64,000 nt of DNA, taken from positions 1 through 64,000 of the forward strand of contig JAMLIV010000005.1 of assembly GCA_023954075.1 (NCBI GenBank), read 5' to 3'. The DNA comes from Lysobacteraceae bacterium. GTDB taxonomy: Bacteria > Pseudomonadota > Gammaproteobacteria > Xanthomonadales > Xanthomonadaceae. Shown one piece after another: positions 19,438 to 27,116 of this stretch; the first letter of the stretch is position 1; each line of letters opens with the position of its first letter. A program made the translations under genes and the position numbers. The notes beneath the pieces were generated by a model, which was not told the DNA's origin, searched no databases, and saw only the letters and a list, made by a program, of their open reading frames with translations.

Positions 19438-21597
19438 TCAGCGGGCGCTGCGGCTGACGCGGATCCCCAGCCACATACTGCGACCGGGGGCCGGCTCGAG
19501 GCTGGCACCGGAAGCCTGGTTGACGATGACCGAGCCGACGTGGGACCGGCTGAAGGCGTTGTCGATGCGGACGAAGGGGGCGAGGCGGTACTGGCCCAGG
19601 TCGTATTCCTGCCCGGCGCTGAAGCCCAGCGTCGCAAAACCCGGGGCGAACGTGCGGCCGGCGTCGTCCGCCGGCATCCTGCTGGCGGCATCCAGATGCA
19701 GCGCGGCACTCAGGCCGCGGCCGTTGGACCAGCGCAGTTCGCCGGCCAGCGCGGCGCGCGGCACGCCCGGAATCCGCGCGCCGGCCGGCACGGCGCACCG
19801 CCCGGCCGCATCGCACGCGCCAAAGCCGTCCCGATAGTGCGCATCGAGCCAGGTCCAGGCCGCGTGCAGCGTCCACGCCTCGCCCAGCGGCAGGCGCAGC
19901 ATGGCCTCCAGGCCACGCCGCCGCGAACGCCCGACGTTGTGATAGACGGTACGCCCACCCGCACTGGCGAGGACCGCGATCTCCGCGCGCGTGGCGGCGT
20001 CGAACAGGGCCAGATCGAGCATCGCATCGCGATGGCCACGCCACTTGACGCCCAGTTCGACGCTTGCGGTGGTGGCCGGGCGCAGGTCCAGGTTCAGGCC
20101 GCTGGCGGCATCCGGACGATAAGCCACCTCGCTGAGCGTCGGCGTTTCGAAACCGCGCCCGAAGGAAGCGTACGCACGCCACGCGGGGCTCGCCTGGAAG
20201 ACCAGGCCGGCGACCGGTCGGGTGCTGCGGTAGGTCGCCCTGCCGCTGTCGTCCGGATTGGACGCGGTGATGTAGCGATCGCGCGAACGCAGCCGCACCT
20301 CGCTGCTGCGCGCGCCGAGGCTCAGCGCCCAGCGCGGCACCGGTTCCCAGCGGAGCTGCGCGTAAGCGTCCCGGCTGGATGCCGCATCGCGCTGGTCGCG
20401 ACGCAGGTGCCCGGCGACGCCAAGCTGACCCGCGGCGAAGTTTTCCCAGCCTTGGCGATGCTGGTGCTGGTGGTCCGCGGCAAGGCCCAGCGTGAGGGCG
20501 AACGGGCGATCGCGCAGGCGGCCTTCATGCGAGGCGCGCAGGTCCGCGCCGCCGTAGTCGCCATCCAGCCCGACCACGCCGCCCGCGCTGAGCGGGCTGG
20601 CCTGCGCCGCCACCGGCACCGCGAGGAACTGGCGCATGTCGCGCTCGCCCCAGTAGGCCATGGCGCGCAGCGAAACCTGCGCGCCCAGGGCGCGCTCATA
20701 GATCGCGCCGCCCTGGTTTTGGCGCACCTCTTTGCGGGTGTCGAAGGCCAGCGCCTGGGCCGATGCCTGGTGCGGATCGGTGCGGAACTGGGCGGCAGTG
20801 AGCCCTTGCGGATCCTCGGCCAGCGGCTGATCCATCGCGTTGGCCAGCAGGACGAGCCGGCCGTCGCCACGCAGCGGAAACTCGAGCCGCGCATTGCCGT
20901 GGCGTCGCTCGGCCCGACTGTGGCGGCGGAATCCGTCGCCGCGGAAGACGCCCGTGGCCACGCTGTAGTCGATCACGTCGGTGCGCCCGCGCGCGGACGC
21001 ATGTGCGCGCTCCAGGCCGTGGCTGCCACCGCCCAGGCGCAGGCTCCATTCGGGCTCCGGCGTGCCGCCGGCGCTGAAAACCTGCACCACCCCGCCAGCG
21101 GCATTGCCGTAGAGCGCCGAAAACGGCCCGCGCAGCACCTCCACCCGCGCCGCCGAGGCCAGATCGACGTGGGACATCTGCCCCTGTCCGTCCGGCATGG
21201 TGGCGGGAATGCCGTCGACCAGGAGCCGCACGCCGCGAACCCCGAAGCTGGAACGCGCACCGAAGCCGCGAATCGAAAGCTGTTCGTCCTGCGCATGGTT
21301 CTGGCGCGAGCGCGACAGCACGCCCGGCACCCGCCGCAGCGTCTCCGAAAGCCCCACGCCGGGCCCACCGCGCCCCGCCAGATCCACGTCAAGTGCGGTG
21401 ACCGAGGCGGGAGCCGCGAATGCATCCTCTGCGCGCAGGCCCGGCGTCACCACGAGCACCGGCATCGCATCCGGCGCATCCGACGCGGCCCCGGATTCGG
21501 CGGCACGGGCACACGGCAGCGCCAGCAGCAGCCCGACGGCTGCGCAGGCGAGTGGCCGCATCGCACGCGATGCGAGAGGCAGTGACGCATCGTGCAT
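19438..21597 (-). CDS. TonB-dependent receptor similar to E. coli YncD/PqqU (PQQ receptor)
   Basis: The protein is up to 719 residues (an internal Met at 13 may be the true start) with a signal peptide ending ALPCARA-AE. The plug carries LSIRGFGARSSFGVRGVRL and LVDGIPATMPDGQGQ, followed by VEVLRGPFSALYGNAAGG. From memory these match the E. coli YncD plug closely; YncD, renamed PqqU, imports pyrroloquinoline quinone. The C-terminal barrel ends in IRVSRSAR rather than the usual aromatic residue. No PQQ biosynthesis genes or PQQ enzymes are in the window, so uptake of exogenous PQQ is plausible but unproven. It is divergent from the cyclophilin gene. Confidence 0.85.
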   Translation of the reverse strand: MHDASLPLASRAMRPLACAAVGLLLALPCARAAESGAASDAPDAMPVLVVTPGLRAEDAFAAPASVTALDVDLAGRGGPGVGLSETLRRVPGVLSRSRQNHAQDEQLSIRGFGARSSFGVRGVRLLVDGIPATMPDGQGQMSHVDLASAARVEVLRGPFSALYGNAAGGVVQVFSAGGTPEPEWSLRLGGGSHGLERAHASARGRTDVIDYSVATGVFRGDGFRRHSRAERRHGNARLEFPLRGDGRLVLLANAMDQPLAEDPQGLTAAQFRTDPHQASAQALAFDTRKEVRQNQGGAIYERALGAQVSLRAMAYWGERDMRQFLAVPVAAQASPLSAGGVVGLDGDYGGADLRASHEGRLRDRPFALTLGLAADHQHQHRQGWENFAAGQLGVAGHLRRDQRDAASSRDAYAQLRWEPVPRWALSLGARSSEVRLRSRDRYITASNPDDSGRATYRSTRPVAGLVFQASPAWRAYASFGRGFETPTLSEVAYRPDAASGLNLDLRPATTASVELGVKWRGHRDAMLDLALFDAATRAEIAVLASAGGRTVYHNVGRSRRRGLEAMLRLPLGEAWTLHAAWTWLDAHYRDGFGACDAAGRCAVPAGARIPGVPRAALAGELRWSNGRGLSAALHLDAASRMPADDAGRTFAPGFATLGFSAGQEYDLGQYRLAPFVRIDNAFSRSHVGSVIVNQASGASLEPAPGRSMWLGIRVSRSAR

Positions 21598-21705
21598 GCG
21601 GCGAGTCTGCGCAGCCTCGCCGCCCTGCGCAAGCCACGGTCCGAGGCCGCTGCACCTTTGCCGCGCAGGCCCCTAGACTGCACCCACCCTGATCTGGAAG
21701 CCGCC

Positions 21706-22614
21706 ATGTCCCTGCTGCGCCCGACCGCACTGCTGCTCGCCTGCGCCCTGCCCTGCCTGGCGATTGCCGCACCATCTGCGCCGGCAGCGACCCTTGCCGA
21801 GGTGCTCGCCGCCTCCAGCGCGGCGGACTGGCGCCGGCCCGATCCGGAAAACACACTCTACATGGACCTCCCCGGCGGACGCGTGGTGATCGAACTGGCA
21901 CCGCAGTTCGCGCCTGAGCACGTCGCCAACATCCGCACTCTGGCTCACGCCCGCTATTGGGATGGCCTGGCGATCGTGCGGGTGCAGGACAACTACGTGG
22001 CGCAGTGGGGCGATCCGGAAGCCGGGAATCCCGAGCATCGCCGCGCGCCGGGCGAGGCCCGGGCGCGGCTGCCGGCGGAGTTCGAGCGCGATGCAGCGGA
22101 CTCGGGCTTCCGCCGCATCGACAGCCGCGACGCCTATGCGCCACAGGTCGGCTTCGTCGACGGCTTTGCCGCGGCGCGCGATCCGGCGCGCGGAAAAGTG
22201 TGGATGGCGCACTGCTACGGGCTGGTCGGTGCCGGCCGGGACAATCCCGCCGACAGCAGCAACGGGGCCGAACTGTATGCAGTGATCGGCCACGCCCCGC
22301 GCCATCTGGATCGCAACATCACCCCGGTCGGGCGCGTGCTCTCGGGCATCGAGCACCTCTCGTCCCTGCCGCGCGGGCCGGCACCGATGGGCTTCTACAC
22401 CGACCCGGCACAGCGTACGCCGATCCGCAGCCTGCGCCTGGCTTCGGACCTGCCGGAATCCGAGCGCCTGTCCATCGAGGTCTTCCGCACCGACACGCCC
22501 GCCTTCGAGCGCCTGGTGCAGGCGCGGCGCGCGCGGCATGAGGAATGGTTCATCGATCCGGTAGGCCGGATCGAGCTGTGCAACGTGCCTGTGCCGATAC
22601 GGCTGCCGCAGTGA
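21706..22614 (+). CDS. Secreted cyclophilin-type peptidyl-prolyl cis-trans isomerase
   Basis: The 302-residue protein has a signal peptide ([19 protein letters not shown]). A cyclophilin-like domain (about 45-265) follows, with [40 protein letters not shown] and a later [20 protein letters not shown]. The domain carries an unusual insertion (about 105-165) and an extended C-terminal part, longer than the roughly 165-residue core family. It likely helps fold periplasmic or outer membrane proteins. I chose the ATG at 21706 because it gives the signal peptide; the long in-frame extension upstream overlaps the divergent gene. It converges with hemJ (12-base gap). Confidence 0.82.
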   Translation: MSLLRPTALLLACALPCLAIAAPSAPAATLAEVLAASSAADWRRPDPENTLYMDLPGGRVVIELAPQFAPEHVANIRTLAHARYWDGLAIVRVQDNYVAQWGDPEAGNPEHRRAPGEARARLPAEFERDAADSGFRRIDSRDAYAPQVGFVDGFAAARDPARGKVWMAHCYGLVGAGRDNPADSSNGAELYAVIGHAPRHLDRNITPVGRVLSGIEHLSSLPRGPAPMGFYTDPAQRTPIRSLRLASDLPESERLSIEVFRTDTPAFERLVQARRARHEEWFIDPVGRIELCNVPVPIRLPQ

Positions 22615-22626
22615 AACCGGATTGCC

Positions 22627-23079
22627 TCAGAACGGCTTGAGCAGCACCAGCCAGAGGATCGCCACCAGCGCCAGCAGCGGCAGCTCGTTCACCACGCGCA
22701 TCGCGCCGGGGCTGGGCAGCGCGCCACCCGCCGCAATGCGTTTGACCCGCCGCCCCATGTGGACGTGGTAGACGAACAGCGCCACCACCAGCGCGAGCTT
22801 GGCGTGCATCCAGCCGGTGCCCATGGCGACCATCGTGGGGAAGTCCGGCAGCACGCGATAGCCCAGCCACAGCACCAGACCGAACAGGAAGGCCAGCCCG
22901 AACATGACGTGACCGAAGCGATACAGGCGCAGGCCCATCAGCGCCAGCCGCTCGCGCACCGGTGCCAGGTTGCCGGCCTCGCCCAGGTTCACCAGGATGC
23001 GCGGCAGGTAGAACACCACGGCCATGAAGGCGATCAGGAAAACCAGATGCAGCAGCTTGATCCAGAGATAGAGCGTCAT
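22627..23079 (-). CDS. hemJ: HemJ-like protoporphyrinogen IX oxidase (CopD-like membrane protein)
   Basis: This is a 150-residue protein with four predicted membrane helices. Conserved features are LWIKLLHLVFLIAFMAVVFY at the start (His in helix 1), YLPRILVN just after, and GWMHAKLALVVALFVYHVHM in the third helix. These match the HemJ/UPF0093 family, heme-binding inner membrane enzymes that oxidise protoporphyrinogen IX to protoporphyrin IX. Such proteins are often annotated only as CopD family. It is monocistronic and divergent from the L36 gene. Confidence 0.75.
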   Translation of the reverse strand: MTLYLWIKLLHLVFLIAFMAVVFYLPRILVNLGEAGNLAPVRERLALMGLRLYRFGHVMFGLAFLFGLVLWLGYRVLPDFPTMVAMGTGWMHAKLALVVALFVYHVHMGRRVKRIAAGGALPSPGAMRVVNELPLLALVAILWLVLLKPF

Positions 23080-23118
23080 GCCGTGACTCGCGTTAGCAAA
23101 GCGAACGAGTCTAACCCA

Positions 23119-23147
23119 TTGCGATCCGCGCTGCCGCCGGCTATCAT
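23119..23147 (+). promoter_or_regulatory. Sigma-70-type promoter of the L36 gene
   Basis: TTGCGA (23119-23124) and TATCAT (23142-23147) are separated by exactly 17 bases. This puts the start of transcription about 30 bases upstream of the L36 ATG. Confidence 0.6.
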
Positions 23148-23183
23148 TGGCGGTCTTTGTTGCCTGCCCAGAGGGTTTCCGTC

Positions 23184-23309
23184 ATGAAAGTGCTGTCTTC
23201 GCTGAAGTCGGCCAAGTCCCGGCACCGTGACTGCAAGGTCGTCCGTCGCCGTGGCAAGGTCTTTGTCATCTGCAAGAGCAACCCGCGTTTCAAGGCGCGC
23301 CAGCGCTGA
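23184..23309 (+). CDS. ykgO: 50S ribosomal protein L36, cysteine-poor (zinc-independent, type B) form
   Basis: This 41-codon gene starts [20 protein letters not shown] and ends [10 protein letters not shown], matching the E. coli YkgO paralogue. It has two cysteines (17 and 30) and lacks the four-ligand zinc ribbon of the main L36. YkgO-type L36 replaces the zinc-binding form under zinc limitation in enterobacteria, while Xanthomonadales commonly carry this form. It has a strong promoter and its own terminator and is transcribed alone, away from the spc operon. Whether a second L36 exists cannot be seen here. Confidence 0.93.
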   Translation: MKVLSSLKSAKSRHRDCKVVRRRGKVFVICKSNPRFKARQR

Positions 23310-23345
23310 AAGCGGTTGATCCGGCTCGCCGGATCGCGCGTCGAG

Positions 23346-23374
23346 AGGGCCGCCGTATGCGGCCCTTTTCGTTT
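23346..23374 (+). terminator. Terminator of the L36 gene
   Basis: Perfect 8-bp stem AGGGCCGC/GCGGCCCT with loop CGTAT, followed by TTTTCGTTT, 37 bases after the L36 stop. Confidence 0.85.
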
Positions 23375-23452
23375 CCGGAACGCGGCGCGCACGCTGCGGC
23401 GAGTTGCGACATAATGTCAAACATTGTGTAACGCCGCGATCCGGAGCCTCCC

Positions 23453-23800
23453 ATGAACCGTTCGTTCCTGCTTTCCGCTGCCATTGCAGTCATCGCCCTT
23501 CTGGCGTCCGCCCCGGCGCTGGCGCAACAGCCGCGCGCCGACACCCTGCTGATCGATCGTGCCGCCGCCGGCAAGGCGATGGACGGCCCGAAGCGGGGCA
23601 CCAGCATGGGCAAGGTCGAGGCCCAGTTCGGCGCGCCGGACCAGAAGCTCGAACCGCGCGGCGGCCAGCAGCCGCAGTGGCCGGTCATCCACCGCTGGGT
23701 CTACCCGCAGTTCACCGTTTACTTCGAGAACTCGCACGTCATCGACGTGGTGCTGCGCCAGGCGGCTCCCGGCGAAATCGGCCCCAAGCCGGTCGAGTAA
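23453..23800 (+). CDS. Small exported protein with a possible BamE/SmpA-like fold
   Basis: The 115-residue protein has a clear signal peptide ending PALAQQ. The mature part has RGTSMGKVEAQFGAPDQKLE followed by a Trp/Tyr/Phe-rich stretch (PVIHRWVYPQFTVYFENSHV). The pattern of a GTSMxxVxxxFGxPD turn followed by a strand-rich W-x-Y segment resembles BamE/SmpA/OmlA-type domains and small proteins widely conserved in Xanthomonadales. No lipobox cysteine is present, so it should be soluble in the periplasm. Function is unknown; the fold is inferred from motif shape only. It has its own terminator. Confidence 0.75.
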   Translation: MNRSFLLSAAIAVIALLASAPALAQQPRADTLLIDRAAAGKAMDGPKRGTSMGKVEAQFGAPDQKLEPRGGQQPQWPVIHRWVYPQFTVYFENSHVIDVVLRQAAPGEIGPKPVE

Positions 23801-23857
23801 GTCCGCTATCATTGCGGGCTGGCGCCGCGTCGTGGCGCGGGGCCGACGGATCTTCTC

Positions 23858-23894
23858 GAGGCCACGGGCACGCCGCCCGTGGCCTCGTCGTTTT
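23858..23894 (+). terminator. Strong hairpin and T tract just upstream of aguA
   Basis: Perfect 12-bp stem GAGGCCACGGGC/GCCCGTGGCCTC with loop ACGCC, then GTCGTTTT. It ends 15 bases before the aguA ATG, immediately ahead of the AAGGAG ribosome site. It can terminate the small exported gene upstream, or act as an attenuator in an aguAB leader: a TATCAT at 23807-23812 could be a -10 for such a leader. Confidence 0.75.
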
Positions 23895-23908
23895 GCAAGG
23901 AGCGTTTC

Positions 23909-24946
23909 ATGCCTGACTGGCGCTTTCCCGCCGAATGGGAGCCGCAGGATGCCGTGCTGCTGGCATGGCCACACGCCGGGACCGACTGGGCCGAGCGCCT
24001 GGCATCGGTGGAAGCGACGTTTGTCGCGCTGGTCGGCGCCATCGCGCGCTTCGAACCCGTGCTGCTGTGCGCGGCCGATGGCGGCGTGGCGCAGCGCGCG
24101 CGCGGCCTGCTCGCCGCCGCCGGCGTGCCGCTGGAGCGCGTGCGGTTCATCGAGATCGAGTACGACGACACCTGGCTGCGCGATTCAGGTCCGATCACCC
24201 TGCGCGATGCGGCCGGCGCGCCGCGTTTCCTCGACTTCCGCTTCACCGGCTGGGGCGGAAAGTTCGGGGCCAGCCGCGATGACGCGCTGATCGCGGGGCT
24301 GGCGGCGCGCGGTGTACTGGATGCGGCGCGGATCGAACGGATCGACTTTGCGCTGGAGGGTGGCGCCATCGAGACCGACGGCCGCGGCACGCTCTTGAGC
24401 ACCTGGCGCTGCCTGTCCAAGCGCCACCCACGGCTGACCCGCGTGCAGGTGAGCGAAGTGCTGCGCACCGAACTGCGCCAGCAGCGCGTGCTGTGGCTGG
24501 AGCACGGGTATCTGGAAGGCGACGACACCGACGCCCACATCGACACGCTGGCGCGGCTGGCACCCGATGACGCCATCGTCTTCCAGGCCTGCGATGACCG
24601 CGCCGACGCGCACCACGCCGAACTGGCCGCCATGGCCGCCGAACTGGCCGAACTGCGCACCGTCGACGGACGCCCCTATCGCCTCTTCCCGCTGCCCTGG
24701 CCGCGCCCGGTGCTGGATGCGGGGCGTCGGCTGGCCGCGTCCTACGCCAACTTCCTCATCATCAACGGTGCCGTGCTGGTGCCCGCCTACGACGATCCGG
24801 CCGATGTCGCCGCCGCGGCGGTGCTGGCCGATGCCTTTCCCGACCGCCGGATCATCCCCGTGCCCTGCCGCGCGCTGATCTGGCAGAACGGCAGCCTGCA
24901 CTGCCTCACCATGCAGATCCCGCAAGGAGCCTTGTCCGATGCCTGA
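23909..24946 (+). CDS. aguA: Agmatine deiminase
   Basis: The 345-residue member of the agmatine/peptidyl-arginine deiminase family shows the AguA features FPAEWEPQDAVLLAWPH at the start, IEYDDTWLRDSGPI, LEGGAIETDGRGTLL, and the nucleophile Cys332 in NGSLHCLTMQIPQG. It converts agmatine to N-carbamoylputrescine plus ammonia. The ATG at 23909 follows AAGGAG at good distance. Its end overlaps aguB by eight bases, so the two steps of the agmatine route to putrescine are coupled. Confidence 0.95.
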   Translation: MPDWRFPAEWEPQDAVLLAWPHAGTDWAERLASVEATFVALVGAIARFEPVLLCAADGGVAQRARGLLAAAGVPLERVRFIEIEYDDTWLRDSGPITLRDAAGAPRFLDFRFTGWGGKFGASRDDALIAGLAARGVLDAARIERIDFALEGGAIETDGRGTLLSTWRCLSKRHPRLTRVQVSEVLRTELRQQRVLWLEHGYLEGDDTDAHIDTLARLAPDDAIVFQACDDRADAHHAELAAMAAELAELRTVDGRPYRLFPLPWPRPVLDAGRRLAASYANFLIINGAVLVPAYDDPADVAAAAVLADAFPDRRIIPVPCRALIWQNGSLHCLTMQIPQGALSDA

Positions 24947-25826
24947 TCCCCGCACGCTGCGCGTGGCCCTGGTGCAGGAGCGCAACCAGGGCGAGGCCGA
25001 CGCCAACCTCACCCTGATCGAAACCCGCGTGGCCGAGGCCGCTGCCGCCGGTGCGCGCCTGGTCCTTTTGCAGGAGCTGCACAACGGCCCCTACTTCTGC
25101 CAGCACGAATCGGTCGACGAATTCGATCGCGCCGAGCCGATCCCCGGCCCCAGCACCGCGCGCCTGGGCGCGCTGGCGCGGCGTCACGGCGTGGTGATCG
25201 TCGCCTCGCTGTTCGAGCGCCGCGCGCCCGGCCTCTACCACAACACCGCGGTGGTGCTGGAAAGCGACGGCCGCCTGGTCGGGCGCTACCGCAAGATGCA
25301 CATTCCCGACGATCCGGGGTTCTACGAGAAGTTCTATTTCACGCCCGGCGACCTCGGCTTCGAGCCCATCGACACCTCGGTCGGCCGCCTCGGCGTGCTG
25401 GTGTGCTGGGACCAGTGGTACCCGGAAGCCGCGCGGCTGATGGCCTTGGCCGGTGCCGACCTCCTGCTCTATCCCACCGCCATCGGCTGGGATCCGGACG
25501 ACGCGCCGGCGGAAAAGACCCGCCAGCGCGATGCCTGGATCCTCAGCCACCGCGGCCACGCCGTCGCCAACGGGCTGCCGGTGCTCAGCTGCAACCGCGT
25601 CGGCCACGAGCCGTCCCCGCTGGGCGCTGCCGGCATCGACTTCTGGGGCCACAGTCACGCTCTCGGACCGCAGGGCGAATTCCTGGCGCAGGTCGGGACC
25701 GAGCCGGCCCTGCTGGTCTGCGACGTGGACCTCGCGCGCAGCGAGTCGGTCCGCCGCATCTGGCCGTTCCTGCGCGACCGCCGCATCGACGCCTACGCCG
25801 ACCTGCTGCGCCGCTACCGCGACTGA
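24939..25826 (+). CDS. aguB: N-carbamoylputrescine amidase
   Basis: The 295-residue nitrilase-superfamily enzyme has the Glu-Lys-Cys triad: Glu46 in LVLLQELHNG, Lys119 in YRKMHIPDDP and Cys156 in VLVCWDQWYPEAA. The ELHNGPYFCQ and KFYFTPGD motifs are typical of AguB. It hydrolyses N-carbamoylputrescine to putrescine, CO2 and ammonia. It overlaps aguA by eight bases and the TraB-family gene starts 10 bases later, so all three are likely one transcript. Confidence 0.96.
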   Translation: MPDPRTLRVALVQERNQGEADANLTLIETRVAEAAAAGARLVLLQELHNGPYFCQHESVDEFDRAEPIPGPSTARLGALARRHGVVIVASLFERRAPGLYHNTAVVLESDGRLVGRYRKMHIPDDPGFYEKFYFTPGDLGFEPIDTSVGRLGVLVCWDQWYPEAARLMALAGADLLLYPTAIGWDPDDAPAEKTRQRDAWILSHRGHAVANGLPVLSCNRVGHEPSPLGAAGIDFWGHSHALGPQGEFLAQVGTEPALLVCDVDLARSESVRRIWPFLRDRRIDAYADLLRRYRD

Positions 25827-25836
25827 ACCCTTGTCG

Positions 25837-27090
25837 ATGAACGATCTTCCCAACACTGAAACCACCGAAGCGGCCCATGTGGAACCAGCAGCTGATCCGC
25901 TCGCAGGCCAGCCCATCGTCGAAGTCGAGCGCGACGGCATCCACTACACCCTGCTGGGCACCGCACACGTCTCGCGCGCGAGCGTCGAGGCGGTGCGCGC
26001 GCTGCTGGCGCAAGGCCGCTTCGATGCGGTCGCGGTGGAGCTGTGCGACGCACGCCATCGCGCCCTGACCGATCCGGATGCATTCTCGCGCCTGGACATC
26101 TTCCAGGTGATCCGGCAGGGCAAGATCGGGCTGGTCACCGCCAACCTGGCGCTGTCGTCCTATCAGCGCCGGCTGGCCGAACAACTGGGCGTGGAACCGG
26201 GTGCCGAAATGCGCGCGGCGATCGAGGCGGCGGGCGAACAGAACCTGCCGCTGTGGTGCATCGACCGCGATATCGGCCTCACCCTGCGCCGCACCTACGC
26301 CGCAGTCGGTTTCTGGCGCAAAATGACGCTGATGAGCGGTCTGGCGGTCAGCCTGATCGCCTCAAACGAGGTGGACGAGGCCGAGATCGAGCGCCTCAAG
26401 CAGGGCGACATCCTGGAAAGCAGCTTCCACGAGTTTGCCCAGCGCGATGAGACGCTGTATCGCGCCCTGATCGACGAACGCGACCGCTACATGGCCGCGA
26501 GCCTGCGCGACGAGGCACGTTTCGCACCAAAACCCGGCGCGCGCGTGCTCGCCGTGGTGGGCGCGGGCCACCTCGCCGGCCTGTCGAACTACCTGCGCGA
26601 GGAAGCAGCCGAGCCAGCGCGGGAGATCGCCGCGCTGAAGGAAGTGCCGCGGCCCAAGCCGTGGGGAACGTGGATCGGGGCGGCGCTGACGGTGTTCGTG
26701 CTGGGCGGATTCGCCTGGGGATTCCTGCAGGGCAGCGACGTGGGCGGCGAATTCGTGCTGCGCTGGGTGCTGCTGACCGGCATCGGCGGGGCCATCGGCT
26801 GCATTGCGGCGGCCGGCCATCCGCTCAGCGTGCTGGTCGCGTTCCTGATTTCTCCGCTGACCCCGTTCCATCCGGCGCTGTCCTCCGGCATGGCCAGCGC
26901 CTGGGTGGAAGCCTCGCTGCGGCGGCCCAAAGTCGCGGACTTCGCCAAACTGCGCGATGATGTCGGCACCCTCGGTGGCTGGTGGCGAAACCGCGTATCG
27001 CGGGTATTCGTCAATTTTTTCCTGACCAACCTGGGTACCGTCGTGGGGGTCTATCTCGCGGGCTGGAACATGATCAAGCAGGTGTTCTGA
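25837..27090 (+). CDS. TraB/PrgY family membrane protein
   Basis: The 417-residue protein has a soluble TraB/PrgY domain (about 25-265) with YTLLGTAHVSRASVEAV, DAVAVELCDARH and RVLAVVGAGHLAGL (two GxxH-type motifs and an ELC motif). A membrane part with about four helices follows (about 280-417: TWIGAALTVFVLGGFAWGFL and later segments). The family is named for pheromone-shutdown proteins of Enterococcus conjugative plasmids and is related to Tiki/EreA-like putative metal-dependent hydrolases. Its role in chromosomal Gram-negative genomes is unknown. It follows aguB closely; the link to polyamines is only positional. Confidence 0.82.
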   Translation: MNDLPNTETTEAAHVEPAADPLAGQPIVEVERDGIHYTLLGTAHVSRASVEAVRALLAQGRFDAVAVELCDARHRALTDPDAFSRLDIFQVIRQGKIGLVTANLALSSYQRRLAEQLGVEPGAEMRAAIEAAGEQNLPLWCIDRDIGLTLRRTYAAVGFWRKMTLMSGLAVSLIASNEVDEAEIERLKQGDILESSFHEFAQRDETLYRALIDERDRYMAASLRDEARFAPKPGARVLAVVGAGHLAGLSNYLREEAAEPAREIAALKEVPRPKPWGTWIGAALTVFVLGGFAWGFLQGSDVGGEFVLRWVLLTGIGGAIGCIAAAGHPLSVLVAFLISPLTPFHPALSSGMASAWVEASLRRPKVADFAKLRDDVGTLGGWWRNRVSRVFVNFFLTNLGTVVGVYLAGWNMIKQVF

Positions 27091-27116
27091 CCCGCCCGCT
27101 GCTGGGGGCGTGGGGA

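Noticed and set aside
18530-20182. 550-codon frame containing rimP
   Set aside because: Only the last 173 codons are RimP; the rest runs across the tRNA and antisense-frame of the receptor and is spurious.
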